DNA of 32,535 nucleotides, from contig SVQN01000029.1 in the NCBI GenBank assembly GCA_015065295.1, positions 1-32,535 on the forward strand, written 5' to 3'. Shown here piece by piece: positions 14,774-22,700 of the stretch (positions within the stretch are counted from its first letter, which is position 1; each line of letters begins with the position of its first letter). The position numbers were made by a program, and so were the translations under genes. A model generated the notes under the pieces. It did no database searches. It worked only from the letters and a program-made list of their open reading frames with translations, and had not been told where the DNA came from. Origin of the DNA: Oscillospiraceae bacterium (lineage in GTDB: Bacteria; Bacillota; Clostridia; Oscillospirales; CAG-272).

Positions 14774-17029
14774 ATGTACGATATTTTAACTTCCATGTGG
14801 AAGAATCCCGGAAATACATTCACGCCGATGCCGTTCTGGTTCTGGAACGACAGGCTGGACAAGGACGAACTTATCCGGCAGATCGACGATTTTCATAGAA
14901 AAGGGATCGACGGCTTCGTGATCCACCCCCGTCTCGGGCTGGAAACGGAGTACCTGTCCGACGAATATTTTGAACTGGTCGAAGCCTGTCTGGAAGCTGC
15001 CGAACGCCGGCACATGATGGTCGTTCTGTACGACGAAGCGATGTATCCGTCCGGTTCCGCGCATGGCCGTGTGGCTGCGGAAGACGAACGGTTCGCCGCG
15101 CGTGCGCTGATTGCCGTAAAATCCGAAGAAGTTGCTCCGGACGCGGAAGTCCTCTACCGTTTCTGGATCAAACTCGACGAAAAAGGCCAGCTTGACGACG
15201 TCCGCCTTGATGCACCGAAGGACGACGATTCCTATACCTCCTACGATTTTGTCCTGAGCTACACGGGCGGCACGATCCGCGGTCTGCTTCCCGATGAGGA
15301 CGACAATCAGCCGAACGCCCCCAAAGCGGCGGATATCCTCAATCCGTACGCCGTTCAGCTCTTTACGCAGAAAACCCACGATCTCTATTACGAAAAGCTC
15401 TCCCGCTTCTTCGGCAAGACCGTCATCGGCTTCTTCACGGACGAACCTTCCGTTTCCGGACGGTGCGCGAGCATGAAGGGAAAGATCAGCTGGACGTACG
15501 ATCTTCTGGAAGATTTCTTTGAATGCGGCGGCGAATTCATCGACCTCGCGGCACTTCTGTTCCCGACCAAGGACAAAAAGACCGCCCGCAATGCCGAACG
15601 TATCTATAAAAAAACGATCCGTACCCGCCTGAACAGCGCGTATTATCAGACCCTGTCCGACTGGTGCCGCGGTCACAACGTCGCTCTGATGGGACATCCT
15701 GCCGAAAGCGGCGACTGCGACACCCTGCCGAAATTCGACGTTCCCGGACAGGACCTTGTCTGGCGCATGGTCACGGAAGAAAATGCACTGACTTCGCCCG
15801 ATTCCGTCATGGCAAAGCTGGCGGCAGACACGGCCCGTCATCTCGGCGCGTCGCGCAACTCCAACGAATGCTTCGGCGTCTGCGGGGAAGCGGGCAATCC
15901 GTGGAATTTCACGCCGGACAACATGATGTGGTACCTCAACTTCCTGTTTGCGCGCGGATGCAATATGATTATCCCGCACGCGTTCTACTATTCCGTCCGT
16001 ACCCCCGTTCAGTCGAACGAACGTCCGCCGGATGTCGGCCCGAACAATATCTGGTGGAAAGACTACCGCAAGATCGCCATGTACATCAAACGCCTGTCGT
16101 GGCTGAATACGACAGCAGTCAACCATCCCGACGCGGCTGTCCTCTGTTCGTCCGAGCACGTTCCGGTCAAGCCGGTCGAACCGCTGTATAAGAAGGGGTA
16201 CACCTTCAACTATCTCACCATCGACGATCTCATGAACCGTGCGCGCGTGGTGGACGACACCATCCGCGTGGATCAGTATAATTATAAAGTCCTCCTTGTA
16301 GACAGCCGCCTGCCCATCGACGCCGCGATTGTGGAAAAGATCGGACGATGCGTCATTCAGGGCGGCCTGATGCACAACGGCTCCAATTTCATCGACTATG
16401 TGGAAAAGCACGTCAAGCGTACGTCGTACTTTGACGGCGAGAACACCGAAAATCTCCGCTTTGTTCACCTCTCCAAGAGCGGATGTCCGTTCTTCCTGCT
16501 CGTGAACGAAGGCAGAACCGAAATCACCGGTACGCTCGTCACCGACCAGAACGGTGCGGCGGCGGATTTCGACCCCTTCACCGGCAATACCAGCCCGATG
16601 GCGGCGGAAATGACCGGACGCGGCTTTGAATACCGAGTAACCGTTCCGCCGCACAGCGTCAAGGTCATCGGGATCAATCCGGACGCACTCATCACGCTGG
16701 CGAAGGATGCGGCTCCCGAACTCCACCTCCGGGAAATCGCGGGACTCGGCGGCGAAAACATGACCTTTACCCGCCGCGAAGATATTCAGAAGGTGATGCT
16801 CTCCTTCACGGATATCCACGACATCGCGGACGTGACCGTCAACGGCAAGTCCGCCGGACGGCTCCTGTTCATGCCGTATGAACTCGACATCACGGAATTC
16901 ACCGAACCCGGCGAAAACACCGTCGAAGTCACCATCACCGGCAGTATGGCCAATACCTACGGCAAACCCGTTCCCATCGGTTACGAAGGTCTCACAGTCA
17001 AACTCTACGGCGACGCACTCTCCCAGTAA
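14774..17029 (+). CDS. GH106-like glycoside hydrolase, putative alpha-L-rhamnosidase type
   Basis: This 751-residue protein opens with PMPFWFWNDRLDKDELIRQI and then DGFVIHPRLGL, the start of the TIM barrel typical of GH106-related alpha-L-rhamnosidases. Acidic residues suited to catalysis lie in VLYDEAMYPSG and GFFTDEPS, but I cannot assign the pair with confidence. The middle (residues ~300-450) completes the barrel. The end (~660-751) is a beta-sandwich domain with VTVNGKSAGRLLF and PYELDITE, as in carbohydrate-binding or accessory folds of this family. It is shorter than many GH106 enzymes (often 850 or more) and has no signal peptide, so it should act in the cytoplasm. AGAGGA lies ~8 nt upstream of the start. 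The next gene follows after a hairpin repeat. Confidence 0.82.
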   Translation: MYDILTSMWKNPGNTFTPMPFWFWNDRLDKDELIRQIDDFHRKGIDGFVIHPRLGLETEYLSDEYFELVEACLEAAERRHMMVVLYDEAMYPSGSAHGRVAAEDERFAARALIAVKSEEVAPDAEVLYRFWIKLDEKGQLDDVRLDAPKDDDSYTSYDFVLSYTGGTIRGLLPDEDDNQPNAPKAADILNPYAVQLFTQKTHDLYYEKLSRFFGKTVIGFFTDEPSVSGRCASMKGKISWTYDLLEDFFECGGEFIDLAALLFPTKDKKTARNAERIYKKTIRTRLNSAYYQTLSDWCRGHNVALMGHPAESGDCDTLPKFDVPGQDLVWRMVTEENALTSPDSVMAKLAADTARHLGASRNSNECFGVCGEAGNPWNFTPDNMMWYLNFLFARGCNMIIPHAFYYSVRTPVQSNERPPDVGPNNIWWKDYRKIAMYIKRLSWLNTTAVNHPDAAVLCSSEHVPVKPVEPLYKKGYTFNYLTIDDLMNRARVVDDTIRVDQYNYKVLLVDSRLPIDAAIVEKIGRCVIQGGLMHNGSNFIDYVEKHVKRTSYFDGENTENLRFVHLSKSGCPFFLLVNEGRTEITGTLVTDQNGAAADFDPFTGNTSPMAAEMTGRGFEYRVTVPPHSVKVIGINPDALITLAKDAAPELHLREIAGLGGENMTFTRREDIQKVMLSFTDIHDIADVTVNGKSAGRLLFMPYELDITEFTEPGENTVEVTITGSMANTYGKPVPIGYEGLTVKLYGDALSQ

Positions 17030-17067
17030 AAATCTGCACGTACTCCATTGACTATTTCAGTATAAAA

Positions 17068-17117
17068 TTTTTTGAAAGGGGTTCGGGGAAAACTTTTTTA
17101 TAAAAAAGTTTTTCCCG
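17068..17117 (+). repeat. Dispersed hairpin repeat, copy E (subfamily II)
   Basis: TTTTTTGAAAGGGGTTCGGGG leads into a near-perfect palindrome: 17084-17100 pairs with 17101-17117 with one G-T wobble and an A/T-rich turn. It lies between the GH106-like gene and the PLP enzyme gene and ends only 13 bp before the ATG at 17131. The hairpin is therefore either a terminator that makes the next gene depend on another signal or part of that gene's 5' leader. Confidence 0.8.
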
Positions 17118-17130
17118 AGAAAAAACATCC

Positions 17131-18276
17131 ATGTACGATTTTGATAAGTTCCCGGACAGAGCGGACAGCGATTCCGTGAAGTGGCACGAGGTTTCCGGCA
17201 GTGTTCTGCCGATGTGGGTGGCGGATATGGACTTCGAAAGTGCGCCGCCGGTCGTCAAGGCGATTCAGGAACGCGCAATGCATCCCTATTTCGGCTATCC
17301 CTATACGCAGGAGCTGCTGAAAGACCACATCATCGCGCATTATAAGAAGAAGTACAACGTGACTGTCAAGCCGGAATGGATCGTCTGGGTTCCGAGCGTT
17401 ATTCCCGGCGTGGTCACGGCTCTCCAGATGATGGGCGGCAAGTTCATGTACTCCATCCCGATGTACGACCACATCCGCAACCTGCACAAGGAAGCGGGAC
17501 TTCCCGTCGTCGAAGTTCCGATGAAGCGCGATGCCAACAACCGCTATACCATGGATATGGACGCGCTCGAAGCCGTATATTCCCGCGATATCAAGTGCCT
17601 CATCCTCTGCAACCCGCATAACCCCGTCGGCCGTGTGTATACCAAGGAGGAACTGCTCCGTCTGGAAGCCTTCTGCACGAGCCGTCATCTGCTCGTCATC
17701 AGCGACGAAATCCACTGTGAACTGGACCTCGAAGACCGCCATATCCCGTATTTTTCCGTCAGCGACGATGCAGCCGCATACAGCGTGACCGTATCGAGTG
17801 CGGGCAAAATCTGCAATATTCCCGGTCTGCCGATGGGCTTTGCGATCATTCCGAACGAAAGCCTGCGCGAAAAGTTCATGACCCGTCAGGACGGGCTTCA
17901 GGCGTGCGGCAATGTCATTACCCTTGCGGCTTACGAAAAGGCGTACGACGGAAGCTGCGACCAGTGGAAGAACGAACTCCGCGCATACCTGCGGGAAAAC
18001 CGCGATATCGCCGAAGCGCGGTTCGCAAAGATTCCGGAAATCAAGACCCCGCACAACGAAGGTACCTACCTTCTCTGGCTGGACTGCACCGGTCTCGGAA
18101 CGGAAGACCCGGCGGATTTCTTCCTGAAGCGTGCGTACGTCAAGGTAAGTTCCGGTAAGATTTATGGCTACAGCCGTTATGTCCGTTTCAACTACGGATG
18201 TCCGAGAAGCCAGCTTATCGAAGCTCTCGACCGTATGGAAGAAGCGATCAATATCTGGCGGGCAAACAAGAAATAA
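17131..18276 (+). CDS. PatB/MalY-type PLP-dependent C-S lyase / aminotransferase
   Basis: This is a 381-residue fold-type I PLP enzyme. Members of the PatB/MalY group cleave cystathionine or cysteine conjugates. It shows the group's opening (LPMWVADMDFE, ~27-37), the Asn of NPHNPVGRVYT, the Asp of SDEIH that contacts the pyridine ring, the Schiff-base lysine K226 in SSAGKICNIPGL and a C-terminal Arg in YVRFNYGCPRSQL. Length is normal for the family. No clear Shine-Dalgarno precedes the ATG. The sequence just upstream is the 3' arm of hairpin repeat E followed by an A-rich stretch, so translation may be weak or regulated. The precise substrate is not readable; cystathionine beta-lyase activity is the usual guess. 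Confidence 0.9.
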   Translation: MYDFDKFPDRADSDSVKWHEVSGSVLPMWVADMDFESAPPVVKAIQERAMHPYFGYPYTQELLKDHIIAHYKKKYNVTVKPEWIVWVPSVIPGVVTALQMMGGKFMYSIPMYDHIRNLHKEAGLPVVEVPMKRDANNRYTMDMDALEAVYSRDIKCLILCNPHNPVGRVYTKEELLRLEAFCTSRHLLVISDEIHCELDLEDRHIPYFSVSDDAAAYSVTVSSAGKICNIPGLPMGFAIIPNESLREKFMTRQDGLQACGNVITLAAYEKAYDGSCDQWKNELRAYLRENRDIAEARFAKIPEIKTPHNEGTYLLWLDCTGLGTEDPADFFLKRAYVKVSSGKIYGYSRYVRFNYGCPRSQLIEALDRMEEAINIWRANKK

Positions 18277-18280
18277 ACCA

Positions 18281-18310
18281 AAAAGGGAGATACCGGCGTA
18301 TCTCCCTTTT
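18281..18310. terminator. Bidirectional terminator
   Basis: AAAAGGGAGATAC (18281-18293) pairs perfectly with GTATCTCCCTTTT (18298-18310) around CGGC. It separates the PLP enzyme gene (plus) from the small gene ending at 18316 (minus) and serves both. Confidence 0.9.
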
Positions 18311-18315
18311 GACAT

Positions 18316-18486
18316 TCATTCTTCTGTAATACTGTATTCCAGCAGTTCGTAGTGCAGTTTGGTTCCCACATCCGTTCCTTCCGGAAGGAGCGCGAGTGCG
18401 ATGAACAGGTCTTCCTTCGTTTCCAGATCGCGCAGGGTGGCGTATTCGCCTTCGATTTTGATGACACGATAATCTTTCGGTTCCAT
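18316..18486 (-). CDS. Small uncharacterised 56-residue protein
   Basis: The ORF runs on the minus strand from ATG at 18486 to TGA at 18316-18318. The product begins MEPKDYRVIKIEGEYATLRD and ends HYELLEYSITEE. AAGGAG lies 7 nt before the ATG and only 11 nt separate it from the stop of the HAD gene, so it is surely co-transcribed. The 'IEGEYATLRDLET...LLPEGTDVGTKL' layout recalls the small beta-barrel DUF3006-like proteins, where a similar G-x-Y-A-x-L and LP-x-G-x-x-x-G-x-x-L pattern occurs. This is only a resemblance seen by eye. It has no signal peptide and no membrane segment. The coding evidence is the ribosome binding site, the operon position, codon use like its neighbours and the terminator right after it. 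Confidence 0.75.
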   Translation of the reverse strand: MEPKDYRVIKIEGEYATLRDLETKEDLFIALALLPEGTDVGTKLHYELLEYSITEE

Positions 18487-18497
18487 GAGAGTCTCCT

Positions 18498-19151
18498 TTA
18501 TTCCGTAATAATCCGTACAAGCTCCGCCGGATCGTGCGCGAGAACATCCGCACCGGCGGTTTTCAGTTCCGTTTCCTCGCCGAAGCCCCAGAGGACACCC
18601 ACCGATGCCAGTCCGTTTTCGTTCGCACCGTCAATGTCGTGGTGACGGTCGCCGATCATGAGGACGGAGGACTTGTCCGCATCGGAGATGCCGAGCTGTT
18701 TCAGCGTGTACGCGATGACATCCCCCTTTTTGGAACGGCTGCTGTCCATCGTTGCGCCGCAGACCAGCGTGAAATGCTCCGACCACCCGAAATGGTCAAT
18801 GATCCGTGCGGCAAATTTTTCCGGCTTGGACGTGGCGACTGCCAGAACAACGCCGTGTTCTTTCAGCGCGGTCAGCATTTCCGTGATTCCGTCGTACGGC
18901 GTGTTCTCGAACAGACCGGTCACGGAGAAATATTCGCGGTAGAACACGACTGCCTGCTCCGCTTCCTCCGCCGTCATGCCGAGAAATTCCTGAAACGCGG
19001 GAACAAGCGGCGGCCCGATGAACCGGTAAAGCGATTCGCGGGACGGAATCTCCCGTCCCATTTTTGCAAGGGCGTGCATGATCGAGTTGGTAATCCCGAG
19101 CGACGGATCGGTGAGGGTTCCGTCGAGGTCGAAAAGGGCGTAGTTGTACAT
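18498..19151 (-). CDS. HAD-family phosphatase, phosphoglycolate phosphatase-like
   Basis: This 217-residue HAD hydrolase has the aspartate nucleophile D8 and acid/base D10 in DLDGTLTD, motif II in ATSKP, a motif III lysine (SKKGD) and motif IV GDRHHDIDGA. The alpha-helical C1 cap sits between motifs I and II (~16-85), as in Gph/PgmB/PpaX-type enzymes. The substrate may be phosphoglycolate, pyrophosphate or a nucleotide; sequence alone cannot say. AGGAG sits upstream of the ATG. The gene follows the TraX-like gene by 18 nt and precedes the 56-residue protein gene by 11 nt, so the three form one operon. Confidence 0.92.
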   Translation of the reverse strand: MYNYALFDLDGTLTDPSLGITNSIMHALAKMGREIPSRESLYRFIGPPLVPAFQEFLGMTAEEAEQAVVFYREYFSVTGLFENTPYDGITEMLTALKEHGVVLAVATSKPEKFAARIIDHFGWSEHFTLVCGATMDSSRSKKGDVIAYTLKQLGISDADKSSVLMIGDRHHDIDGANENGLASVGVLWGFGEETELKTAGADVLAHDPAELVRIITE

Positions 19152-19169
19152 GAAATTCTCCTGTTCTGC

Positions 19170-19901
19170 TCAGAGGAGCATATCGAGAGCGTAGAGGAAG
19201 ACGAGGTGCGCCGGATAGAAAATGTAGAAGAAATACTTCATCCGGTACTTGCCGGGTCTGCCGTTGTAGACGGCGATCAGCGGAACGGCGAGCAGACACC
19301 AGAACTGATAGATGAATCCCCCGGCGGTCAGGTCGATGGAGAGGGCGAGCAGGGTCGCGGTGAACATGACCAGACGGCGCGGACGGTCTTCAAAAATGGA
19401 GGTAAAGACAGGCAGAAGGATCCCGAAGAAGCCGTAATCCACATCCACTTTCATGCAGAGCAGAAGTGCGGTAAGAACGGATGCCGTGAGAAGACAGCCG
19501 TTGATGATCCGGTCGTTGGTGTTGGGGATCGTTTCCACACGAAGCAGCTTTGCCAGACGGATTCCGACCGCACTCGGCTGACCGCGCATGGCCTGCTTGA
19601 AGCTGTCGAGGAGAGCCATCAGCAGAATCGAGATGGAAAAAACGATCAGAATGCCGAGATAGAGCTGACGGTCAACGACGGTGTAGACGATCTGGCAGAC
19701 CAGCCCGAGAAGGAACACACGCAGGAAGTAGAGCTTCCGGTTTCTGGTGTACCGGAACCCTTCGGCGATGCAGAACGCATAGATCGGGAAGGCAAGCCGT
19801 CCGATGATCCGCATGAATTCCCATTCCGGGAAGAGCAGAAGTCCGGCGTGGTCGATGAACATGGTCACGGCGGCGATGAGTTTTAATACAAAGGATGACA
19901 T
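19170..19901 (-). CDS. TraX-family integral membrane protein
   Basis: This is a 243-residue protein of about seven to eight membrane helices. It opens with MSSFVLKLIAAVTMFIDHAGLL and contains RIIGRLAFPIYAFCIAEGF and YTRNRKLYFLRVFL, the signature region of TraX-like proteins. In F plasmids TraX acetylates pilin, and the fold is related to membrane acyltransferases. Chromosomal homologues in Clostridia are common and of unknown substrate. No conjugation genes are nearby, so this is not evidence for an integrative element. The start at 19901 was chosen because GGAG lies 8 nt upstream. It heads the operon with the HAD phosphatase and the 56-residue protein. Confidence 0.88.
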   Translation of the reverse strand: MSSFVLKLIAAVTMFIDHAGLLLFPEWEFMRIIGRLAFPIYAFCIAEGFRYTRNRKLYFLRVFLLGLVCQIVYTVVDRQLYLGILIVFSISILLMALLDSFKQAMRGQPSAVGIRLAKLLRVETIPNTNDRIINGCLLTASVLTALLLCMKVDVDYGFFGILLPVFTSIFEDRPRRLVMFTATLLALSIDLTAGGFIYQFWCLLAVPLIAVYNGRPGKYRMKYFFYIFYPAHLVFLYALDMLL

Positions 19902-19931
19902 GAGGGTTACTCCGTTTGGCGGTTTGTCTTC

Positions 19932-19961
19932 ATTATAGCATATTCCGGGGCGGGATTGCAA
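19932..19961 (-). promoter_or_regulatory. Promoter of the traX-like operon
   Basis: Read on the minus strand, TTGCAA (19956-19961) and TATAAT (19932-19937) have 18-bp spacing, 31 bp upstream of the ATG at 19901. Confidence 0.7.
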
Positions 19962-20008
19962 CCGTTTTTCGGAAAGTCCCGGAAAACGGTCGATTGTCTT
20001 CCGGAAGA

Positions 20009-20045
20009 CTCCACAAATCATGGGGAAATTCCACGATTCGTGGAG
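20009..20045. promoter_or_regulatory. Two tandem palindromes, probable operator
   Basis: CTCCACAAATCATGGGG (20009-20025) and TTCCACGATTCGTGGAG (20029-20045) are two versions of one palindrome, roughly YCCACRAWTCRTGG, with centres 20 bp apart, so both face the same side of the helix. They lie between the divergent promoters of the traX-like operon and the XRE gene at 20153, 22 bp upstream of the latter's -35 box. The XRE protein is the natural candidate to bind. Confidence 0.65.
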
Positions 20046-20066
20046 TTTTCTGCAAAAATGCGGTGC

Positions 20067-20095
20067 TTGACTGTGCGGACGTTTCCCTGTATAAT
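20067..20095 (+). promoter_or_regulatory. Promoter of the first tandem XRE gene
   Basis: TTGACT (20067-20072) and TATAAT (20090-20095) have 17-bp spacing, 57 bp upstream of the ATG at 20153. Confidence 0.85.
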
Positions 20096-20152
20096 GAAAT
20101 CAGGACGAGAGCTCACGTCGATTCTGGACAGAAACCGAAAAGGAGACCGAAT

Positions 20153-21289
20153 ATGGAACTGATGATTGGAGAAAAGCTGCGGAAACTGCGCCGCGACCGG
20201 GATATGACGCAGGAAATGCTGGCGTCGGCGTTCGGCGTGTCCCCGCAGGCGATTTCCAAATGGGAATGCGGCGACGGCTATCCGGACATCACGCTGCTGC
20301 CGATGATTGCGAATTACTTTAAAGTAACGATTGACGAGCTGATGGGGAACGACGAAATCGGTCAGCGGGAGGATATCAGCGTTTTTTGGAATACCTATCA
20401 CAAAATCCGTGACAGAGTGGAACGGGTGGAATATATTCTCAGCTATACGCGGAAATATCCGAAAGAATACAAGATTGCACAGGAACTGACCCAAGCGATC
20501 ACGGAGCTACCGAAGGAAAAATGGGAGGAATACCTGCCCATCCTTCGGGAAAATGCCGAAAAGATTGTGAGCGAATGTACGATCCAGTGGATTCGTGAGT
20601 ACGCCATCCGCGATATGTGTTTGATCTGCCCAGAAGAAGAACTCGATCGCTGGGAGCGGATGTGTGCGGCGTTGTATGACTCGTATCGTGGAGAAGTGAT
20701 CGAAAAACGTCTGGCAAAACAGGGACGGAAAGAGGAAGCGATTCTTCAGCACGCGATCAACAATTTTGAATTGGTGTGTCATTTTCTTGTACGGCATAAC
20801 CACGACCATTTTGACTGGGAGCGAATGCGTTCATGGAGCAAAAAACAGATGAAATTTCTTGAATTCCTTGGCGGCGGAGATGAGATTCCCGAAATCTGGC
20901 GTGGACGGTATGCCCGCTGTGTTCTCGATATTTCATGGTCGCTGTTCAATTCCGGTGAGGAAGACGAAGGGTACGCATGGCTTGAACGTGCATTTGACCT
21001 GTACGAGCAGTGGTGCGCGATTCCGGACGGAACCCCGCTTGACACCGGCGATCCCGAACTGTTCGGCGGGATCAAAGGGATACACGGGATGTACGACGCT
21101 CATGCGTGGGATATCGTTCTTCCGGACGGGATATATCAGTATTTCCATGTTGCACACGCCTATATGCTGTTTGAAAAAACGGACATCTATCACATGATGG
21201 TCCACTGGAAGGGAATGGAAAACATTCGCAAAGAAGAACGCTTCCAGCCCTACATCGCCCGTGCGAAGGCATTGGCGGAGATCGAATAA
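20153..21289 (+). CDS. XRE-family regulator, tandem paralogue 1
   Basis: This is a 378-residue protein. The N-terminal HTH spans ~4-58 (LMIGEKLRKLRRDRDMTQEM; SPQAISKWECGDGYPDIT). The long, helical C-terminal domain (~75-378) has WNTYHKIRDRVERVEYIL, a YPKEYKIAQEL segment, a 'LDRWERM' segment and, late in the protein, LYEQWCAIPDGTPLDTGDPELFGGIKG. The same landmarks occur in order in the next gene, so the two arose by tandem duplication. The start at 20153 was chosen over the open frame from 19916 because AAGGAG lies upstream and the HTH begins at once. The domain resembles ligand-sensing helical regulators, but the effector is unknown. Tandem palindromes upstream are likely its operator. Confidence 0.9.
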   Translation: MELMIGEKLRKLRRDRDMTQEMLASAFGVSPQAISKWECGDGYPDITLLPMIANYFKVTIDELMGNDEIGQREDISVFWNTYHKIRDRVERVEYILSYTRKYPKEYKIAQELTQAITELPKEKWEEYLPILRENAEKIVSECTIQWIREYAIRDMCLICPEEELDRWERMCAALYDSYRGEVIEKRLAKQGRKEEAILQHAINNFELVCHFLVRHNHDHFDWERMRSWSKKQMKFLEFLGGGDEIPEIWRGRYARCVLDISWSLFNSGEEDEGYAWLERAFDLYEQWCAIPDGTPLDTGDPELFGGIKGIHGMYDAHAWDIVLPDGIYQYFHVAHAYMLFEKTDIYHMMVHWKGMENIRKEERFQPYIARAKALAEIE

Positions 21290-21295
21290 ACAAAG

Positions 21296-21324
21296 AAAAA
21301 TCCCACGTCCCGTGGGATTTTTTC
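21296..21324 (+). terminator. Intrinsic terminator after XRE paralogue 1
   Basis: AAAAATCCCACG (21296-21307) pairs with CGTGGGATTTTT (21311-21322), followed by further Ts. It lies 6 bp after the stop, so the two XRE genes are separate transcription units. Confidence 0.9.
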
Positions 21325-21338
21325 CGTTGGAGCGGTGA

Positions 21339-21368
21339 TTGACGTGTCCGGCGGCGGTATTGTATAAT
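21339..21368 (+). promoter_or_regulatory. Promoter of XRE paralogue 2
   Basis: TTGACG (21339-21344) and TATAAT (21363-21368) have 18-bp spacing, 37 bp upstream of the ATG at 21406. Confidence 0.8.
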
Positions 21369-21405
21369 AAAATCAGAAAAAATTATGCAGAAGAGGTGAC
21401 ACATC

Positions 21406-22650
21406 ATGAAACTGAACATCGCGCAGAATCTGCGGAAATACCGGAAGGAACGCGGGCTGACGCAGGAACAGCTTGCAAAAGAGCTTGCCATCTCCGCGCA
21501 GTCCGTCTCCAAATGGGAGTGCGGCGACGGATACCCGGACATCGAACTCCTGCCGAACATTGCCAATCATCTGAAAATCAGCGTGGACGCGCTTCTCGGA
21601 AACGATACCGCCGGAAAAAAGGAAGACCTCAAATATTTCTGGGATCAGCTTCTCAAAAACGACGGATTCCCCGGAAGCGGGGACTTGAGGGATCAGCGCA
21701 TCCAGTTTGCGGAAGCCTACTGGCGGAAATATCCCGAGGAATACCGGATCGCGGCAGAGATTGTACAGCAGCTTTGCTTCGGAAAGGGGCGGAATCCGGA
21801 AAAATACCGTCCTTTGTTGTACGAAGCTGCCGAAAAAATCATTGCGGAGTGCGACGATCCCATCCTTCGCGGAAATGTTCTGCGGGACATCTGCGCGGTA
21901 TGTACGGATGAAGATCTGGATCGCTGGCTCAGAAAGTGTACATACGAATACAATTCCTGCCGGTTCGAGGTACTGGAAGAACGATACTGGGGAAAGGTCC
22001 GGGATGAGTGGCTGAACGATGAGGAGCCGGCGTATGAGAAGGCGTTGGAAGAACACCGGATGAACAATCTGCGGCTTGCGTGTCACGCACTGAACCGGGA
22101 TATTGTGGCGGTTCTGCCGCCGGATGTGATGCGCGCGCAGTATACGGAATACCGCCGTTTGATCGAATCGTTCGCGGAGGACGGCGAAACCGTACCGCAG
22201 GGATGGCTGTCGTTTTACATCGGATGCGGTCTCCGTCTGGCGGCGGCATATTTCGGAAAGGGGGAGGACGATATTGCCTATAACCTGCTCGAACGTTCCT
22301 TTGACGAGTATGAGGAGTGGAAGGCAATTCCGGAGAATACTCCGCTGAGCCTCGGACGACATGACCTTTTCGGAGACATCCGTGCAGAGAAGGGAAAGTG
22401 GTGGTTCCTGCGCCCGAACGGTGAGAAAGATCAGCAGATGGTGTGGTTCAATTTAGTCCATTTGGCGAATACTGCTCTTGAGCTTCTCGCCAGCCTGAAG
22501 CCGGAATATCGCGGGAGACAGAACTGGGCTTCCCAGAATGGTCTTCCGAGAAAATGGTTCGACTCCGTTGTGCAAACTCCGAAATTCGGAGAATATGCCG
22601 CCCGCGCCGAAGAATTGCTCGGACGTCCGTCCAGCTATTTACTGGATTAA
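21406..22650 (+). CDS. XRE-family regulator, tandem paralogue 2
   Basis: This is a 414-residue protein with the same design as its upstream neighbour. The HTH is at ~4-58 (IAQNLRKYRKERGLTQEQLA; SAQSVSKWECGDGYPDIELL). The helical sensor domain carries YWRKYPEEYRIAAEIVQQL, LDRWLRKCTYEYNSCRFEVL and, near the end, YEEWKAIPENTPLSLGRHDLFGDIRA. The recognition-helix stretch SVSKWECGDGYPDI is nearly identical in both genes, so they may read similar operators. AGAGGTG lies ~8 nt before the ATG. It has its own promoter and terminator. I see no copy of the tandem palindromes in its shorter upstream region. The effector is unknown. Confidence 0.9.
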   Translation: MKLNIAQNLRKYRKERGLTQEQLAKELAISAQSVSKWECGDGYPDIELLPNIANHLKISVDALLGNDTAGKKEDLKYFWDQLLKNDGFPGSGDLRDQRIQFAEAYWRKYPEEYRIAAEIVQQLCFGKGRNPEKYRPLLYEAAEKIIAECDDPILRGNVLRDICAVCTDEDLDRWLRKCTYEYNSCRFEVLEERYWGKVRDEWLNDEEPAYEKALEEHRMNNLRLACHALNRDIVAVLPPDVMRAQYTEYRRLIESFAEDGETVPQGWLSFYIGCGLRLAAAYFGKGEDDIAYNLLERSFDEYEEWKAIPENTPLSLGRHDLFGDIRAEKGKWWFLRPNGEKDQQMVWFNLVHLANTALELLASLKPEYRGRQNWASQNGLPRKWFDSVVQTPKFGEYAARAEELLGRPSSYLLD

Positions 22651-22655
22651 ATAAA

Positions 22656-22699
22656 TTCGGGAGGAACTTAATTGGAAAAGTTCCTCCCTGAAATTTTTT
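22656..22699. terminator. Bidirectional terminator
   Basis: TTCGGGAGGAACTT (22656-22669) pairs with AAGTTCCTCCCTGAA (22678-22692) with one bulged A. ATTTTTTATT follows on the plus strand and an AT-rich stretch on the minus strand. It lies between XRE paralogue 2 and the convergent importer operon. Confidence 0.85.
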
Positions 22700-22700
22700 A

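Noticed and set aside
19170..19901. TraX as evidence of a conjugative element
   Set aside because: No relaxase, type IV secretion, integrase or att-like repeats are nearby. Chromosomal TraX homologues are common in Clostridia.
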